The notes: generated by a model not told the origin, from the letters alone. 64,000 nt of DNA from Actinomyces procaprae (GCF_004798665.1 NZ_CP039292.1:3162001-3226000); one strand, 5' to 3'; positions 40,962-50,823 are shown, counted from the stretch's first letter. Made by a program: numbers and translations.

Positions 40962-42758
40962 TCACAGCCCGACCCGGTCGAGCTCCTCGCGGACGGTGGG
41001 CCGGCGCCGGTACTGCTCGCGCAGATCGGTGAGCCACGCGCGGCAACCCGCCACGCGGCTGCCCTCGGGTGCGGCGTCGTAGGGCTGGGTCACCCCGTAC
41101 ACGCCTTCCGCGCCGTCGGCGGCCGCGGCCAGCGCCATCATGCGGGTGGCGAGCACCGCCGCCTCACGGGCCGCCTTCCGTCCGACCGGAATGAGCGTCT
41201 CCTCAATGGCCTGGCGGTACAAGGCGATGGCGTCGTCCGGACGCGGCTGCGGGGTGACGTCGGCGAGCTGCCGCCAGGCGTAGCCGACGCCCCAGCGGTC
41301 GGCGGCCGCCCAGGCCCGCTCGACATCGCCCACGTGCAGCGCCAGCTCGATCACCGGGTCGCCGCTGCGCCAGGACTTTCCCTCGACCCATGCCAGCGCC
41401 TCCTCCCGCTCCGCATCCTCCCGGCCCGTCCAGGCGCCGACGGCGGTGAGGACGTCGAGCATCTCCGGGGTGGGCGCGCGACGGAACAGGGCACGGGCCA
41501 TTTCCAGCGCATCGTCGTCGCGCCCGTCCTCGCGGTACAGCTCGGCCGCACGCAGCGGATCGATCCAGTAGCCGCCGCCCCGCCTGCGCCAGTAGTCCAG
41601 GTTGCTGGTGGACACACGCCCCTCGGCTACCGCCCGGTCCAGGTACGCCATCGCCTCCCGACGGCGCTCCGCCGCGAGCAGCCGCTCAACGATCGCCCCG
41701 TACTCGGCGTGCTCACCCAGGCTCAGCAGCTGGACGGCGCGGTCGACGTCGCCGTCGTGATCGGCCAGCTCCAGCAGTATCCGCTTCAGGTCAAAGTCCG
41801 GGCTCTTCCCCGCGGCCTCGGCGGCCGCCTCCGCCTTGGCCGCCGCACGCCGGTAGACGTTCAGGCCCTTGTCCCCCAGCGCCGGCAGGAACTCCGCCAG
41901 GGTGACCGAGGGCCAGCCGGGCGAGTCCAGCCGGAACTTCGCCAGCCAGCGTCCGAGCTTGCCGGGCTCGGGCGGGCTGGCGCAGCAGGCGCGGGCGTAC
42001 AGGTCAACGGCACGCTGGCAGACCCCGCCGACTACGCCACTGGAGTCGTCAATGTTCCTCTCCAACTGCTTGCGCAGGCGGGTGGTGATGTGGAGCAGTG
42101 CGGGTGCCGCCGCCTTAGCGCCGTCGGCGGTCTCGAGCAGGGGCTCTAGCTCGTTCAGGACGTCACTCACGTCCTTGCCGTAGTCCATGGCCTCCCGGTA
42201 GCCGAGGAAGCGGCGCACTCCAGTGACGGACTTCGCCTGCACCATCAGGTCCGCGGCGACTGCCTCCACGTCCCCGCCGACCAGCGACGCCGTCGTGCTC
42301 AGCGAGCGGAACACCTCCGCATTGGATTCGGCGAGGTTCAGGATCAGCCCACGCAGCTGGTCCGCATCCAGGCCATTCAGGTAGTGCTCGACGGCGGTGG
42401 CCGCGTCATCCTCAGGGGCCGGTTCCTTCGCCCCCGTCGGCTCCGCCCCCATGAGGGCGCTGGAGCGCTTGGCCGCTTGCAGCACGGCCAGGCCGACGGC
42501 CACCAGGTGCTTGCAGAAGGCGCCCGAGGCGTGGTGCGGGCAGTTGCAATTGCCCGCGACCCCGCCGTCCTCATCCTGCTGCCAGGTCAGCCGAACCGAA
42601 TAGGGGAAGGTGCCGGAAACCGTGGCGGTGGCCTCGCCGTCGGCGATTCGGAGCTCGCCAACCGCGTCCGCCAGGCCCTGACCGCGCCCATAGACGGATC
42701 CGCCGGCGGCCGCGGCCAGGGCCGCCTCGGTGAGTGAGCCGAGAGAATCGCTGCGCAT
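40962..42758 (-). CDS. SWIM zinc-finger protein with helical repeats
   Basis: The 598-residue protein carries a SWIM finger at about residues 70-85 (CNCPHHASGAFCKH, CxCx3-nCxH), a zinc module that binds DNA or proteins. The rest is a long series of TPR-like helical hairpins (for example RRREAMAYLDRAVAEGRV, DDALEMARALFRRAPTPEML, PDDAIALYRQAIEETLI). ATG 42758 is chosen because the upstream residues in the frame are non-protein-like. It lies 77 bp downstream of the UPF1-like helicase on the same strand, so the two are probably co-transcribed. SWIM proteins often accompany SNF2 helicases; the role here is unknown. Confidence 0.8.
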   Translation of the reverse strand: MRSDSLGSLTEAALAAAAGGSVYGRGQGLADAVGELRIADGEATATVSGTFPYSVRLTWQQDEDGGVAGNCNCPHHASGAFCKHLVAVGLAVLQAAKRSSALMGAEPTGAKEPAPEDDAATAVEHYLNGLDADQLRGLILNLAESNAEVFRSLSTTASLVGGDVEAVAADLMVQAKSVTGVRRFLGYREAMDYGKDVSDVLNELEPLLETADGAKAAAPALLHITTRLRKQLERNIDDSSGVVGGVCQRAVDLYARACCASPPEPGKLGRWLAKFRLDSPGWPSVTLAEFLPALGDKGLNVYRRAAAKAEAAAEAAGKSPDFDLKRILLELADHDGDVDRAVQLLSLGEHAEYGAIVERLLAAERRREAMAYLDRAVAEGRVSTSNLDYWRRRGGGYWIDPLRAAELYREDGRDDDALEMARALFRRAPTPEMLDVLTAVGAWTGREDAEREEALAWVEGKSWRSGDPVIELALHVGDVERAWAAADRWGVGYAWRQLADVTPQPRPDDAIALYRQAIEETLIPVGRKAAREAAVLATRMMALAAAADGAEGVYGVTQPYDAAPEGSRVAGCRAWLTDLREQYRRRPTVREELDRVGL

Positions 42759-42835
42759 GCGCCAATCGTGGCAGACGGCAACCGGGGCGCCAACCCGTCT
42801 CATCCGGCTCGGGGCCGCGGGGCCGGGCGGGTCAC

Positions 42836-45800
42836 TCACGAATACGGCTCCGACTCGAGGGCGCCGCCGAGATCGCGGAAGTAGGGGTAGTGCATCCACG
42901 CCGCGCGGTCGCCGATCACGTACAGGCGCCTCCTGGCCCGGCTCGCAGCAACGTTGACGAGGTTCACGGTCGACGACGCCCACGCCTTCGCCCCGGGCGC
43001 ACCCGGATCGCCGCCCAGGACCAGGAACACCACGTCCGCCTCCCGCCCCTGTGCGGTGTGGATCGTGCCGCCCGGCATGATCCCCCACCGCGCCGCCATC
43101 GCGCTAATCCGGTCGGCAACCTCCCGGAAGGGGGAGATCGCGATGATCCGCGCGGGATCAACACCCCTGCCGATGAGTGCCTCAAGCTGCTCGCCGAGGC
43201 ATTGGATCTGCTGGCCCTGCAGGTGGGTGCCGCGCCGCGTGGCCGGCACGTCGAACCACCGGCTGGTGGCGATCCGCGGCCCCTCCGGGCCGTCGAACAG
43301 GTCGGGGTGGCCCGGGTCATCCAAACGGCGGTGCACCCCGGTGATCATGATGCCGTCGTAGGCGATCTGATTGCACAGCGAGAACATCGGGTCATCGCAG
43401 CGCCGGTGCACGGTGAGCGGCGCACTCACCCAGACCCGGTTCTCTGCCCGCCCCAGCATGGTGCCGTACTGCGATACCCGATCGGTGAGCGTCTGCACGG
43501 AGGCCTCCGGCGGCGTCCAGACCGGTGATACGCCAACGCCCTTGGCGATGTCTCGCGTCGCCTTGCGCGGCATCGTCACCACCGGTTGCAGTTGCAGGGG
43601 GTCCCCCACCGCCACGACCCGCCGCGCGCGCCAGATCGCCCCGACGGCGTGCTGCGGGCACGCCTGCCCGGCCTCGTCGATCAGCAGCCAGCCGAGCGAC
43701 TCGGCCCCGAGACCGGAGAACATCCGTCCGATCGAGGCGAAGGTGGTCGACACCAGGGGCACGACCAGGAAGAAGGTCTGCCACGCGGCACGCAGCTTCT
43801 CCTCCTCAAGCCGTGCGGGGCTGTCACCGCCGACGACGTCGATCGCGGCGCGCAGGCCCTCAAGCATGTCCCCGGCCGCATTCGCCAGGAAGGCCTCGTG
43901 CAGTTGCAGGGCCGCCAGGAACAGTTCTGCACGGGCCGCGTCCAGGGTCTCGTCGAGCCACGGCGCGCGCATTTCACGTTCCGCCCGGTCTCGTGCCCGG
44001 CGCGGGTAGGCGGGCCCGTACTCCTCCTGATCGGCTGCGACACGACGGCGCAGCTCGGCCGCCTTCCGGGCCGCTTGTTGGTGGGACGCCTCGGCCCACG
44101 CCTGCTGTTCGGCCAGTCTCTGGCTCGTATCCTGGAGCCGGTATGCGCGCTCGCTGACCCCCTGCCAGTTCCGCACCGCCTGTTGCAGGCTGTCCTCCAG
44201 GGGCTCCAGGCGCGTGCGCCACTGCCTGGCTGCCCGGCCGAGGGTGAAGATGGTTTCGAGCACCCTGGGGCGGGACTCAAGCTGCCGTCTATGCGCCTGC
44301 TCCGCCTCGAGGCGCTCCGCGAGCGCTCGCTGCACCTCGGCCTTGTAGTCGTGCACCCGGTGGTTGGCCGCGGCCACTTCCGCTGCCCGACGGCGCAGCT
44401 GTTCGGCCCGCGCGGTCTCCTCCTCCAAGGCCGACCTCAGGTCCTCCCACCGCTCCTGTGCGGCACGCCGCCGCCTGACCAGCTCCTCGACGCGCTGCTC
44501 GGCTCGGTGGAAGTCCGCCCGTGCCCTCCCCCAGCTCGGATGCGGCACCTCGCCGTCGCGCCACTGCTTCAAACGGGTCTGCATGCGCTCACCTCCCGGC
44601 ACTGGCGTCCGCGTCTTCCAGTCCTGCTGGTCGAACCAGAAGGCGCTGCGGAAGGCCGCCCGGTTGCGCTTGTTCCCCAGCGGTGCGGCCACCAGCCCCC
44701 AGGCCTCCTGGCGCGGTTGGTCTGCTCCGCTCCCATTGCCGTCATTCATAACCGCTGTGGCTATGTCCGCGAAGTAATTGGCCTCTTCTCGCCATCTGGG
44801 AGCGATTGCATCGCGCGTGGGGATCTCCACGCTGATGTTCTCAACGGCCGCGTTGTTGGCGGAGACGACGACCATCTCGAAGCCGGTCAGTTCCGGCCGC
44901 AGTTGGCGGACTCTGCGCGGATACCTGTCTGCGGAGCTCCAACGGTGGGTGATGCCGGTGAATGCGTCTTCAGGCCTGCTGAGGGACGCCAACCGATGCG
45001 CGCGCTCCACCACGTTCCCCGCCAGGATTTCACGCAGCATCGTGGTCTTCCCGGTGCCGGGAGGACCGTTGACGCCCATGATGCCGCCCGCGGCGGATAG
45101 CTCGTTCAGCGCCTGATTGACTGCGAACTGCTGGCGCAGGGCCAGCGGATGCGTAGGTTCGGAGGGCCAGCGCCCCAGCGGCAGTCGCTCGATGCCCACG
45201 GCCGCGTCAACCACCCCGTCCTGCTGCATGACGTCGATCCGCTCATGTGCCGGGGCCGACTCGTCCGGGGTCAGGTAGGCGGCCAGCGTCTTCGGGCAGT
45301 AGTCACCGTCCAGGTCCCGTTGCACCGCCGCGAGTTCCCCAAGGAAGAAGCTGTTGAGGAAGTCGCTGTCTGCGGCGGCTGCGTCATTACGGTCTCCAGA
45401 AACGACCGAAGAGGCAATGATGATGCGGTCACTGGAGAGCGGATTACTGCCGCTGACTCCGGCGGCGCCATAGGCGATTCCCAGCAGCCGTTGCAGGGAG
45501 TTGTCATCCTGCGGGAGTGGCGCATCCACACCGAGCTCGTCGCGGCGCAGCCCCTCGGCCACATCCACCTGCTCACCGAAGGCCTGGTTGGCAGTGGCGA
45601 AGCTGCCCGCCCAGTCCAAGTCCGGGGCGGCGCCCGTACCGCTGATCTGGGCAGCCGCCCACAGCGCCGAGGAGAGCACCGCCGAACCCTCCACCAGCCT
45701 CCCGTACTCGTCGACCTGCACAGCGGCGCAGGCGCTGCGGCCTGCACGGCGCTGGTCATAGGCGTCACGATCATCGGCGAAGACGCGATGCAGGAAGCCA

Positions 45801-46051
45801 TACACCTCTTCCAGCTCGTATACGCCCAGGTAGACCGTGTGACGCCACGCAGAGCGCTTCTTGCCGCGCGGTGCCGGTGCGGGCAGCGTCTGCCAGGGAA
45901 GCGGGTCGCCGGGGTGCCACTCGATGACCTGACGCGCGGATGGGCGCCCCGAGCGCCCGGTGAGCTTGGGGACCGGCTGGGGATCGAACAGCTCCAGCAT
46001 CCACCAGTACCGCAGAATCCGCACACGATCATTGCGCCAGGGTCTCGCCAT
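42836..46051 (-). CDS. Large SF1 (UPF1-like, AAA_11/AAA_12) helicase
   Basis: The 1071-residue protein has an N-terminal region of about 320 residues without a known motif. Walker A MGVNGPPGTGKTTMLREIL follows (about 335), then motif Ia VVVSANNAAVENI. A long insert rich in Arg, Glu and Ala (about 470-720) is predicted as coiled coil. Motif II is WLLIDEAGQACPQ (DEAG), motif III is VVAVGDPLQLQPV, and the C-terminal lobe has GTIHTAQGREADVVFLVL and LVNVAASRARRRLYVIGD. It is a full-length SF1B-type enzyme. ATG 46051. It is divergent from an SF2 helicase across 267 bp filled with direct repeats. DNA repair or defence is likely. Confidence 0.85.
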   Translation of the reverse strand: MARPWRNDRVRILRYWWMLELFDPQPVPKLTGRSGRPSARQVIEWHPGDPLPWQTLPAPAPRGKKRSAWRHTVYLGVYELEEVYGFLHRVFADDRDAYDQRRAGRSACAAVQVDEYGRLVEGSAVLSSALWAAAQISGTGAAPDLDWAGSFATANQAFGEQVDVAEGLRRDELGVDAPLPQDDNSLQRLLGIAYGAAGVSGSNPLSSDRIIIASSVVSGDRNDAAAADSDFLNSFFLGELAAVQRDLDGDYCPKTLAAYLTPDESAPAHERIDVMQQDGVVDAAVGIERLPLGRWPSEPTHPLALRQQFAVNQALNELSAAGGIMGVNGPPGTGKTTMLREILAGNVVERAHRLASLSRPEDAFTGITHRWSSADRYPRRVRQLRPELTGFEMVVVSANNAAVENISVEIPTRDAIAPRWREEANYFADIATAVMNDGNGSGADQPRQEAWGLVAAPLGNKRNRAAFRSAFWFDQQDWKTRTPVPGGERMQTRLKQWRDGEVPHPSWGRARADFHRAEQRVEELVRRRRAAQERWEDLRSALEEETARAEQLRRRAAEVAAANHRVHDYKAEVQRALAERLEAEQAHRRQLESRPRVLETIFTLGRAARQWRTRLEPLEDSLQQAVRNWQGVSERAYRLQDTSQRLAEQQAWAEASHQQAARKAAELRRRVAADQEEYGPAYPRRARDRAEREMRAPWLDETLDAARAELFLAALQLHEAFLANAAGDMLEGLRAAIDVVGGDSPARLEEEKLRAAWQTFFLVVPLVSTTFASIGRMFSGLGAESLGWLLIDEAGQACPQHAVGAIWRARRVVAVGDPLQLQPVVTMPRKATRDIAKGVGVSPVWTPPEASVQTLTDRVSQYGTMLGRAENRVWVSAPLTVHRRCDDPMFSLCNQIAYDGIMITGVHRRLDDPGHPDLFDGPEGPRIATSRWFDVPATRRGTHLQGQQIQCLGEQLEALIGRGVDPARIIAISPFREVADRISAMAARWGIMPGGTIHTAQGREADVVFLVLGGDPGAPGAKAWASSTVNLVNVAASRARRRLYVIGDRAAWMHYPYFRDLGGALESEPYS

Positions 46052-46082
46052 GCCCCGAGTCTGCCCCCGATGAAGGGAACTG

Positions 46083-46221
46083 GCGAGCGATTCGCGCCCA
46101 CGCAGGACTTGCCCGCGAGCGATTCGCGCCCGCGCAGGACCGTGCCCATCAACGTGGCCCGGCCCGGAAGCGGTGCCGGACCCACCCGGAACCGGTGCCA
46201 GCCCCACCCGGAACCTATACG
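46083..46221. repeat. Two sets of direct repeats in the divergent helicase promoter
   Basis: GCGAGCGATTCGCGCCC begins two 32-bp units (46083 and 46115). CCCGGAA-type 22-bp units follow at 46163, 46185 and 46207 (partial). They fill the spacer between the two divergent helicase genes and could bind a shared regulator. Confidence 0.65.
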
Positions 46222-46318
46222 TGCCCGGCGGCTCCGCTCGGGGCCGCCTAGGTCTCCCCGCCTGGCCGCGCCTCCCCCGGCTACCGTTCGCGTCGTACCC
46301 CTGCGGCACACTTGCCCC

Positions 46319-48970
46319 ATGACCACCCAGCCGCACTCGCCCGCGCGCGACCTCACCGAGTTGCTTGAGAGCATCGGCGCGCGTGACCGTCGGCTGATTC
46401 ACCTCCAGCGCACCCCGGCCCGGCCCGGCCGCCATGGCGACTGGCCGGAGTGGGCGGACCCCGAGCTGGTCGCCGCCTACACCCGCCTGGGCGTGGAACG
46501 CCCGTGGACGCACCAGGTCGCCGCCGCCGTCTCCGCCCACTCGGGCCGCCACACGGTGCTCGCCACCGGCACTGGCTCCGGCAAGTCCCTGGCCGCCTGG
46601 CTGCCCGCCCTCTCGGCGGTGCTGGCCGCCCAGCGCGCCGGCGCGGACAGCCGCATCTCCGCCTACGGCCGCCGCCCCACCGCCCTGTACCTGTCCCCGA
46701 CCAAGGCACTTACCGCCGACCAGGCCGCCGCGCTCAGCCGCCTGGTCGCAGAGCTGGAGGCCGTCCAGCGCGAGGCGGGCGTCTCGGGTGGTTCGCTGCG
46801 CACGGTGCACACGGCCGCATGCGATGGTGACACGCCCCTGCCCGAGCGCGACTGGGCCCGCGCCCACGCCGACGTCGTCCTCACCAACCCCGACTTCCTG
46901 CACTTCTCGCTCCTGCCCGGGCATGAACGCTGGAACCGCTTCCTGCGCTCACTGCGCTACGTGGTGGTCGACGAGTGCCACGCCTACCGCGGCATCCTCG
47001 GCGCTCACGTGGCCCTCGTCATCCGCCGCCTGCTGCGGCTGGTCCGGCGGCTGCGGCCGCACGGCCCCGAGCCGGTGGTGCTGTGCGCGTCGGCGACGGC
47101 GGCTGAGCCTGCCCTCACGGCCGCGCGCCTGATCGGGGTCCCGCCTGAGGCCGTCACCGCCATCACCGACGACGACGCCCCCACCGGCGAGCACACGCTC
47201 GCCCTGTGGCAGCCGGCCCTGCGCGATCCCTGGTCGGCCTGGGAGAACTCGGTGGCGGCCCTGGCCGAGGCGCTCGACTTCCCCGCCGCCGACCCCCACT
47301 TGAACCGGCCGGGCGAGGCCGCCGCGCCCCCCGCGCAGGCACCGGCCGGGCGGGCCCACACGCCCGTCTCACCGTCACAACCGTCTACCTCAGGGACGTC
47401 CCCCGGCACCGGCCCGGACACGGACGATCCGTCGGAGGACCCGTCGGCGCGCCGCAGCGCCGTCGTGGAGGCGGCCGAGCTGCTGGTGGACCTGCTCAGC
47501 GTGGGGGCACGGGCGCTGGTGTTCGTGCGCTCGCGCCGGAGCGCCGAGATCGTGGCCGAGCACGCCCGGCACACGCTGGGTATGTCCCAGCCGGGGCTGG
47601 CGGGCACGGTCGCCGCCTACCGGGGCGGCTACCTGCCCGAGGAGCGCCGTGCCCTGGAGCAGGACCTGCGCCACGGCCGGCTGCGCGCCCTGGCCACCAC
47701 CAACGCCCTGGAACTGGGCATTGACGTCACCGGCCTGGACGCCGTCATCATCGCCGGCTGGCCGGGCACCCGGGTGAGCCTGTGGCAGCAGGCGGGCCGG
47801 GCCGGGCGCGCGGGCGGTAACGGAGTGGCGGTGCTGATCGCCTCCGACAACCCGCTGGACGCCTACCTGGTGCATCACCCCGAGGACGTATTCGCCGCCC
47901 CGGAGGCGACCGTCTTCGACCCCTCCAATCCGTATGTGCTGGCCCCGCACCTGTGCGCGGCGGCCTCGGAGTCGCCGCTGCGGGAGGAGGACCTGCCCCT
48001 GTTCGGCCTGCCCGACGACTCCCTGCTGGCGGAGCTGGCCGCCCGCGGGGCGCTGCGGCGCCGCCCGGCCGGCTGGTTCTGGAACACGAGCCTGCCGGGA
48101 CGGGCACAAGACCTGACCTCCCTGCGCGGGGACGGGCCGGCGGACGTGCCGGTGGTGGAGGAGGCGACCGGCGCCGTCGTCGGCACCGTCTCCGGCGCTG
48201 CCGCGGACTCCACCGTCCACCCGGGGGCGGTGTACGTGCACCAGGGCCAGGTCTACCTGGTGGAGGAGCTGACCGAGGATGCGGCCGTCGTCAGCCGGAA
48301 GGCCGCCGTCGGCTACCGCACGCGGGCGCGCGAGCAGAGCTCGGTGCGCATCGTCGCCGAGCGGGAGCGGCGGCAGTGGGCCGACGGCGTGGTGTGGGCC
48401 TTCGGCTCGGTGGAGGTCACCAGCCAGGTGATCGGCTACAACAAGCTGGCGCTGCCGGGCATGGAGGTGATCTCCCAGCACCCGCTGTCCATGCCCGAGC
48501 ATGTGCTGCCCACGGCCGCGGTGTGGTGGACGGTGCCGGTGGAGGCCACCGTCCGAGCGGGGCTGGATGCGGATGAGCTGCCGGGCGCACTGCACGCGGC
48601 CGAGCACGCCATGATCGGGATGCTGCCACTGCTGGCCACCTGCGACCGCTGGGACATCGGCGGACTGTCGACGGCGCTGCACCCGCAGACGCTGACGCCC
48701 ACGGTGTTCGTGCACGACGCCCAGGCCGGCGGCGCCGGCTTCGCCGAGCGCGGCTTCCGCGCCGGGCGCGCCTGGCTGGAGGCGACGCTCGCAGTGGTCT
48801 GCGAGTGCCCGTGCACCGGCGGCTGCCCGAGCTGCGTGCAGTCACCCAAGTGCGGAAACAACAACGAGCCGCTGGACAAGGCGGGCGCGATCGCACTGCT
48901 GCGACTGCTGCTGGATGCGATCCCCGACAACGCCGTGTCCGGTGGGGCCGACGGCGCAGCCACGCCGTAG
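46319..48970 (+). CDS. SF2 helicase with C-terminal DUF1998/MZB zinc domain (MrfA/YprA-like)
   Basis: This 883-residue 3'-5' DNA helicase has motif I LATGTGSGKSLAAW (about residue 82), motif II VVDECHAYRG, motif III LCASATAAEP and motif VI WQQAGRAGRAG. The C-terminal domain ends with the four-cysteine zinc site CECPCTGGCPSCVQSPKC. B. subtilis MrfA of this family repairs mitomycin damage, and mycobacterial Rv3649 of this type stands beside the TadE-like genes, as here. A low-complexity insert (about 320-375) splits the RecA lobes. ATG 46319; the longer open frame upstream is a shadow of the divergent gene. Confidence 0.9.
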   Translation: MTTQPHSPARDLTELLESIGARDRRLIHLQRTPARPGRHGDWPEWADPELVAAYTRLGVERPWTHQVAAAVSAHSGRHTVLATGTGSGKSLAAWLPALSAVLAAQRAGADSRISAYGRRPTALYLSPTKALTADQAAALSRLVAELEAVQREAGVSGGSLRTVHTAACDGDTPLPERDWARAHADVVLTNPDFLHFSLLPGHERWNRFLRSLRYVVVDECHAYRGILGAHVALVIRRLLRLVRRLRPHGPEPVVLCASATAAEPALTAARLIGVPPEAVTAITDDDAPTGEHTLALWQPALRDPWSAWENSVAALAEALDFPAADPHLNRPGEAAAPPAQAPAGRAHTPVSPSQPSTSGTSPGTGPDTDDPSEDPSARRSAVVEAAELLVDLLSVGARALVFVRSRRSAEIVAEHARHTLGMSQPGLAGTVAAYRGGYLPEERRALEQDLRHGRLRALATTNALELGIDVTGLDAVIIAGWPGTRVSLWQQAGRAGRAGGNGVAVLIASDNPLDAYLVHHPEDVFAAPEATVFDPSNPYVLAPHLCAAASESPLREEDLPLFGLPDDSLLAELAARGALRRRPAGWFWNTSLPGRAQDLTSLRGDGPADVPVVEEATGAVVGTVSGAAADSTVHPGAVYVHQGQVYLVEELTEDAAVVSRKAAVGYRTRAREQSSVRIVAERERRQWADGVVWAFGSVEVTSQVIGYNKLALPGMEVISQHPLSMPEHVLPTAAVWWTVPVEATVRAGLDADELPGALHAAEHAMIGMLPLLATCDRWDIGGLSTALHPQTLTPTVFVHDAQAGGAGFAERGFRAGRAWLEATLAVVCECPCTGGCPSCVQSPKCGNNNEPLDKAGAIALLRLLLDAIPDNAVSGGADGAATP

Positions 48971-48985
48971 GCGCCGGCCACGGCA

Positions 48986-49027
48986 CAGGCCTGGCGGCGC
49001 AGGCCTGGCGGCGCAGGCCTGGCGGCG
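48986..49027 (+). repeat. Three 14-bp tandem repeats between convergent genes
   Basis: CAGGCCTGGCGGCG occurs three times in a row just past the helicase stop and before the stop of the prepilin peptidase gene. Confidence 0.8.
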
Positions 49028-49062
49028 CGCCCAGCGGCCCGGTCCCCGTGCAGGTTGCGGCC

Positions 49063-49815
49063 TCAGGCGACGGCTAGCATCCAGGCCAGCCAGCCGCCCG
49101 CCACCAGGTAGGGGCCGAAGGCAATGGTGTCTTTCAGCCCGGTTCGGCCAGTGATCACCATCCCGATGGCCGCCAGCCCGGCCAGCACGAAGCTGAGCAT
49201 TAAGCCGGTGACCACGTGCCCCACCCCCGCGTAGCCGAGCCACAGGCCCAGCAGGGCGCACAGTTTGACATCGCCGAGCCCCATGCCGGATGCGCGGATG
49301 AGCCACACGACCAGCGCGGCCGCGCCAACCACGAGCGCGCACAGGACTGCCCGGCGCACCCGCCAGGCTCCCGCCGCCGACGGTGCCACCAGCAGCATAT
49401 TGCCGAGGGCCTGCGCGACCCTGACCGCCAGGAGCCACAGCGCTGCGGCGCCGAGCAGACGGTCGGGCAGCCGGTGGCAGACGACGTCTACGCTGCCGGC
49501 CACACCGAGCAGGGCAATCACCGGGAGGGTCAGGGCCGTCTCGGCGGGCGTGCCGTGGCCCAGTCCCCACGCGAGGGTCACCGTGCACAGGATCGTCGCG
49601 AGCACCGCCTGGGGGCGGCGTTCCAGCAGGCCCCGGGCGCGTATGCGCGGGCCGGGACCACTCGGAGCGGTGGGGGAGGCGCCCGGTGCAGCGCCCGGCT
49701 CCAGCCGGCCGAGGTAGCTGCGGGCGAAGCCGGAGGCCGGCCCGGCGGCCACGCCTACGGATGCGGCGGCCACGAGGCAGGCCACGGCCACGGGCAAGAC
49801 GGCGGCTGCGTTCAC
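49063..49815 (-). CDS. Prepilin peptidase (A24 family, TadV/CpaA-like)
   Basis: This aspartyl protease trims leader peptides of type IV or Flp pilins. The 250-residue membrane protein has about six helices. The first catalytic Asp lies in SVDVVCHRLPDRLL and the second in the GxGD motif SGMGLGDVKLCALLGL. The methyltransferase half of full PilD is absent, as in TadV. GTG 49815 has GGTGGG upstream. It is the last gene of a minus-strand group with DUF4244, TadE and TadE-like genes, whose products would be its substrates or partners. Confidence 0.87.
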   Translation of the reverse strand: MNAAAVLPVAVACLVAAASVGVAAGPASGFARSYLGRLEPGAAPGASPTAPSGPGPRIRARGLLERRPQAVLATILCTVTLAWGLGHGTPAETALTLPVIALLGVAGSVDVVCHRLPDRLLGAAALWLLAVRVAQALGNMLLVAPSAAGAWRVRRAVLCALVVGAAALVVWLIRASGMGLGDVKLCALLGLWLGYAGVGHVVTGLMLSFVLAGLAAIGMVITGRTGLKDTIAFGPYLVAGGWLAWMLAVA

Positions 49816-49980
49816 GATCCCACCTTCTCATGTCATGACGCCGAGGCCCTTCCCCTCGGCGCCCCAGTAATCGGGGTGCTCGCCCCGGATTCGGGCCCGG
49901 CGGCGGCATACCGCGGTTTACCGTGCCATGCCGCCGCCGGCCGGCATCACCTCGCATGCGCCGGCGGCGCCTCCCGGCGG

Positions 49981-50409
49981 TCACAGCGGGTTGACCGGCC
50001 CGGCGCGGGCGGCAGCGCCGGCCCGACGCGTGATCCCCAGGACCCGGGTCGGCACCGCGACCGTCACCGTCACATCCTCGCCGTCGACCGTGCAGGAGCC
50101 CAGCTCGGCGCCGTTGGCCCGGGCCACCCGCTGGGCGGTGGCGCAGGGGTCGGCGGGGGCGAGCACGGAGGTCAGCGCCGTCGCCCCGGCGAGTGCCGCC
50201 AGGTCGGCGGCCGCGCGGGCCCGCCCAGCGGCGGCCTGAGCCTGAATCAGTCCGGTTGCGCCCAGGGCCAGGCACAGGGCAACGGCGATGATGCCCAGCA
50301 CCATGACCGTGCCGGACCCCCGCTCGGAGCCCCCTGGGGGACCGTCCCGGCAGGCGCGCTCCTCCTCCGCGCCGGGCGGCGCCTGCGGCGGGCGCGCCGC
50401 CCGGTTCAC
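49981..50409 (-). CDS. TadE-like protein (Rv3654c type)
   Basis: The 142-residue protein has a charged N-terminus followed by one long hydrophobic helix (SGTVMVLGIIAVALCLALGATGLIQAQAAAGRARAAADLAALAGATAL), which is the mark of the 'helicase/secretion neighborhood' TadE-like family. A small extracellular domain follows with two Cys (PCATAQRV, LGSCTV). GTG 50409 overlaps the preceding TadE stop by four bases. In mycobacteria this gene lies in the same order with TadE, DUF4244 and the DUF1998 helicase. Confidence 0.85.
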   Translation of the reverse strand: MNRAARPPQAPPGAEEERACRDGPPGGSERGSGTVMVLGIIAVALCLALGATGLIQAQAAAGRARAAADLAALAGATALTSVLAPADPCATAQRVARANGAELGSCTVDGEDVTVTVAVPTRVLGITRRAGAAARAGPVNPL

Positions 50410-50816
50410 GGCGCACCCGCCTGGGCGGAGGCGGGCTCGGTGTAGGCGCAGGCACGTGAGCGGGCGGTGAGCCCCAGGCCGCCCAGCGGCCCCGGAACCC
50501 GGCGGCTCGTCGTCACACAGGTGAGCTCGCCGGTCTCGACACTCACCGTCACCGGCCCGCCCGCACGCTGGGCGGCACCGACGACGTCGCTGGAGCCGAT
50601 CGCGGCCTGCCGGGCGGCGACGCGGGCGGCGTCGGTGACCCGCAGCTGGGTGACGCCTGCGCTGATGGCGGCGAGCATCAGCAGCAGCACGAGGACGACT
50701 GCCGGCATGGTCACGGCGAGCTCCGCCGTCACCATCCCCGCCTCACCGCCGGCGTCGGCCGCAGCGGCCCGGCGGTTCGCGGGCGCGACCGCCCACTGGC
50801 TTGGTGGCGTCCACAT
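50406..50816 (-). CDS. TadE-family pseudopilin
   Basis: The 136-residue protein has a class III-like leader (GGEAGMVTAELAVTMPAVVLVLLLMLAAISAGVTQLRVTDAARVAARQAAIG). The Glu five residues into the hydrophobic stretch (TAELAV) is the conserved pilin Glu. An extracellular domain with a Cys pair (ELTCVTT, SRACAY) follows. It should sit in the membrane and help assemble Flp-type pili. ATG 50816 lies seven bases after the DUF4244 stop. The TadA/B/C motor genes that normally stand upstream are absent. Confidence 0.85.
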   Translation of the reverse strand: MWTPPSQWAVAPANRRAAAADAGGEAGMVTAELAVTMPAVVLVLLLMLAAISAGVTQLRVTDAARVAARQAAIGSSDVVGAAQRAGGPVTVSVETGELTCVTTSRRVPGPLGGLGLTARSRACAYTEPASAQAGAP

Positions 50817-50823
50817 GTCCGCC

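Noticed and set aside
45149..46318. Upstream extension of the MrfA-like helicase
   Set aside because: It is a mirror of the divergent SF1 helicase gene and has no domain.
42836..46924. Longer start for the SF1 helicase (about 290 extra residues)
   Set aside because: The added part is opposite the SF2 helicase gene and its promoter and is Gly/Arg-rich without domains; ATG 46051 fits better.
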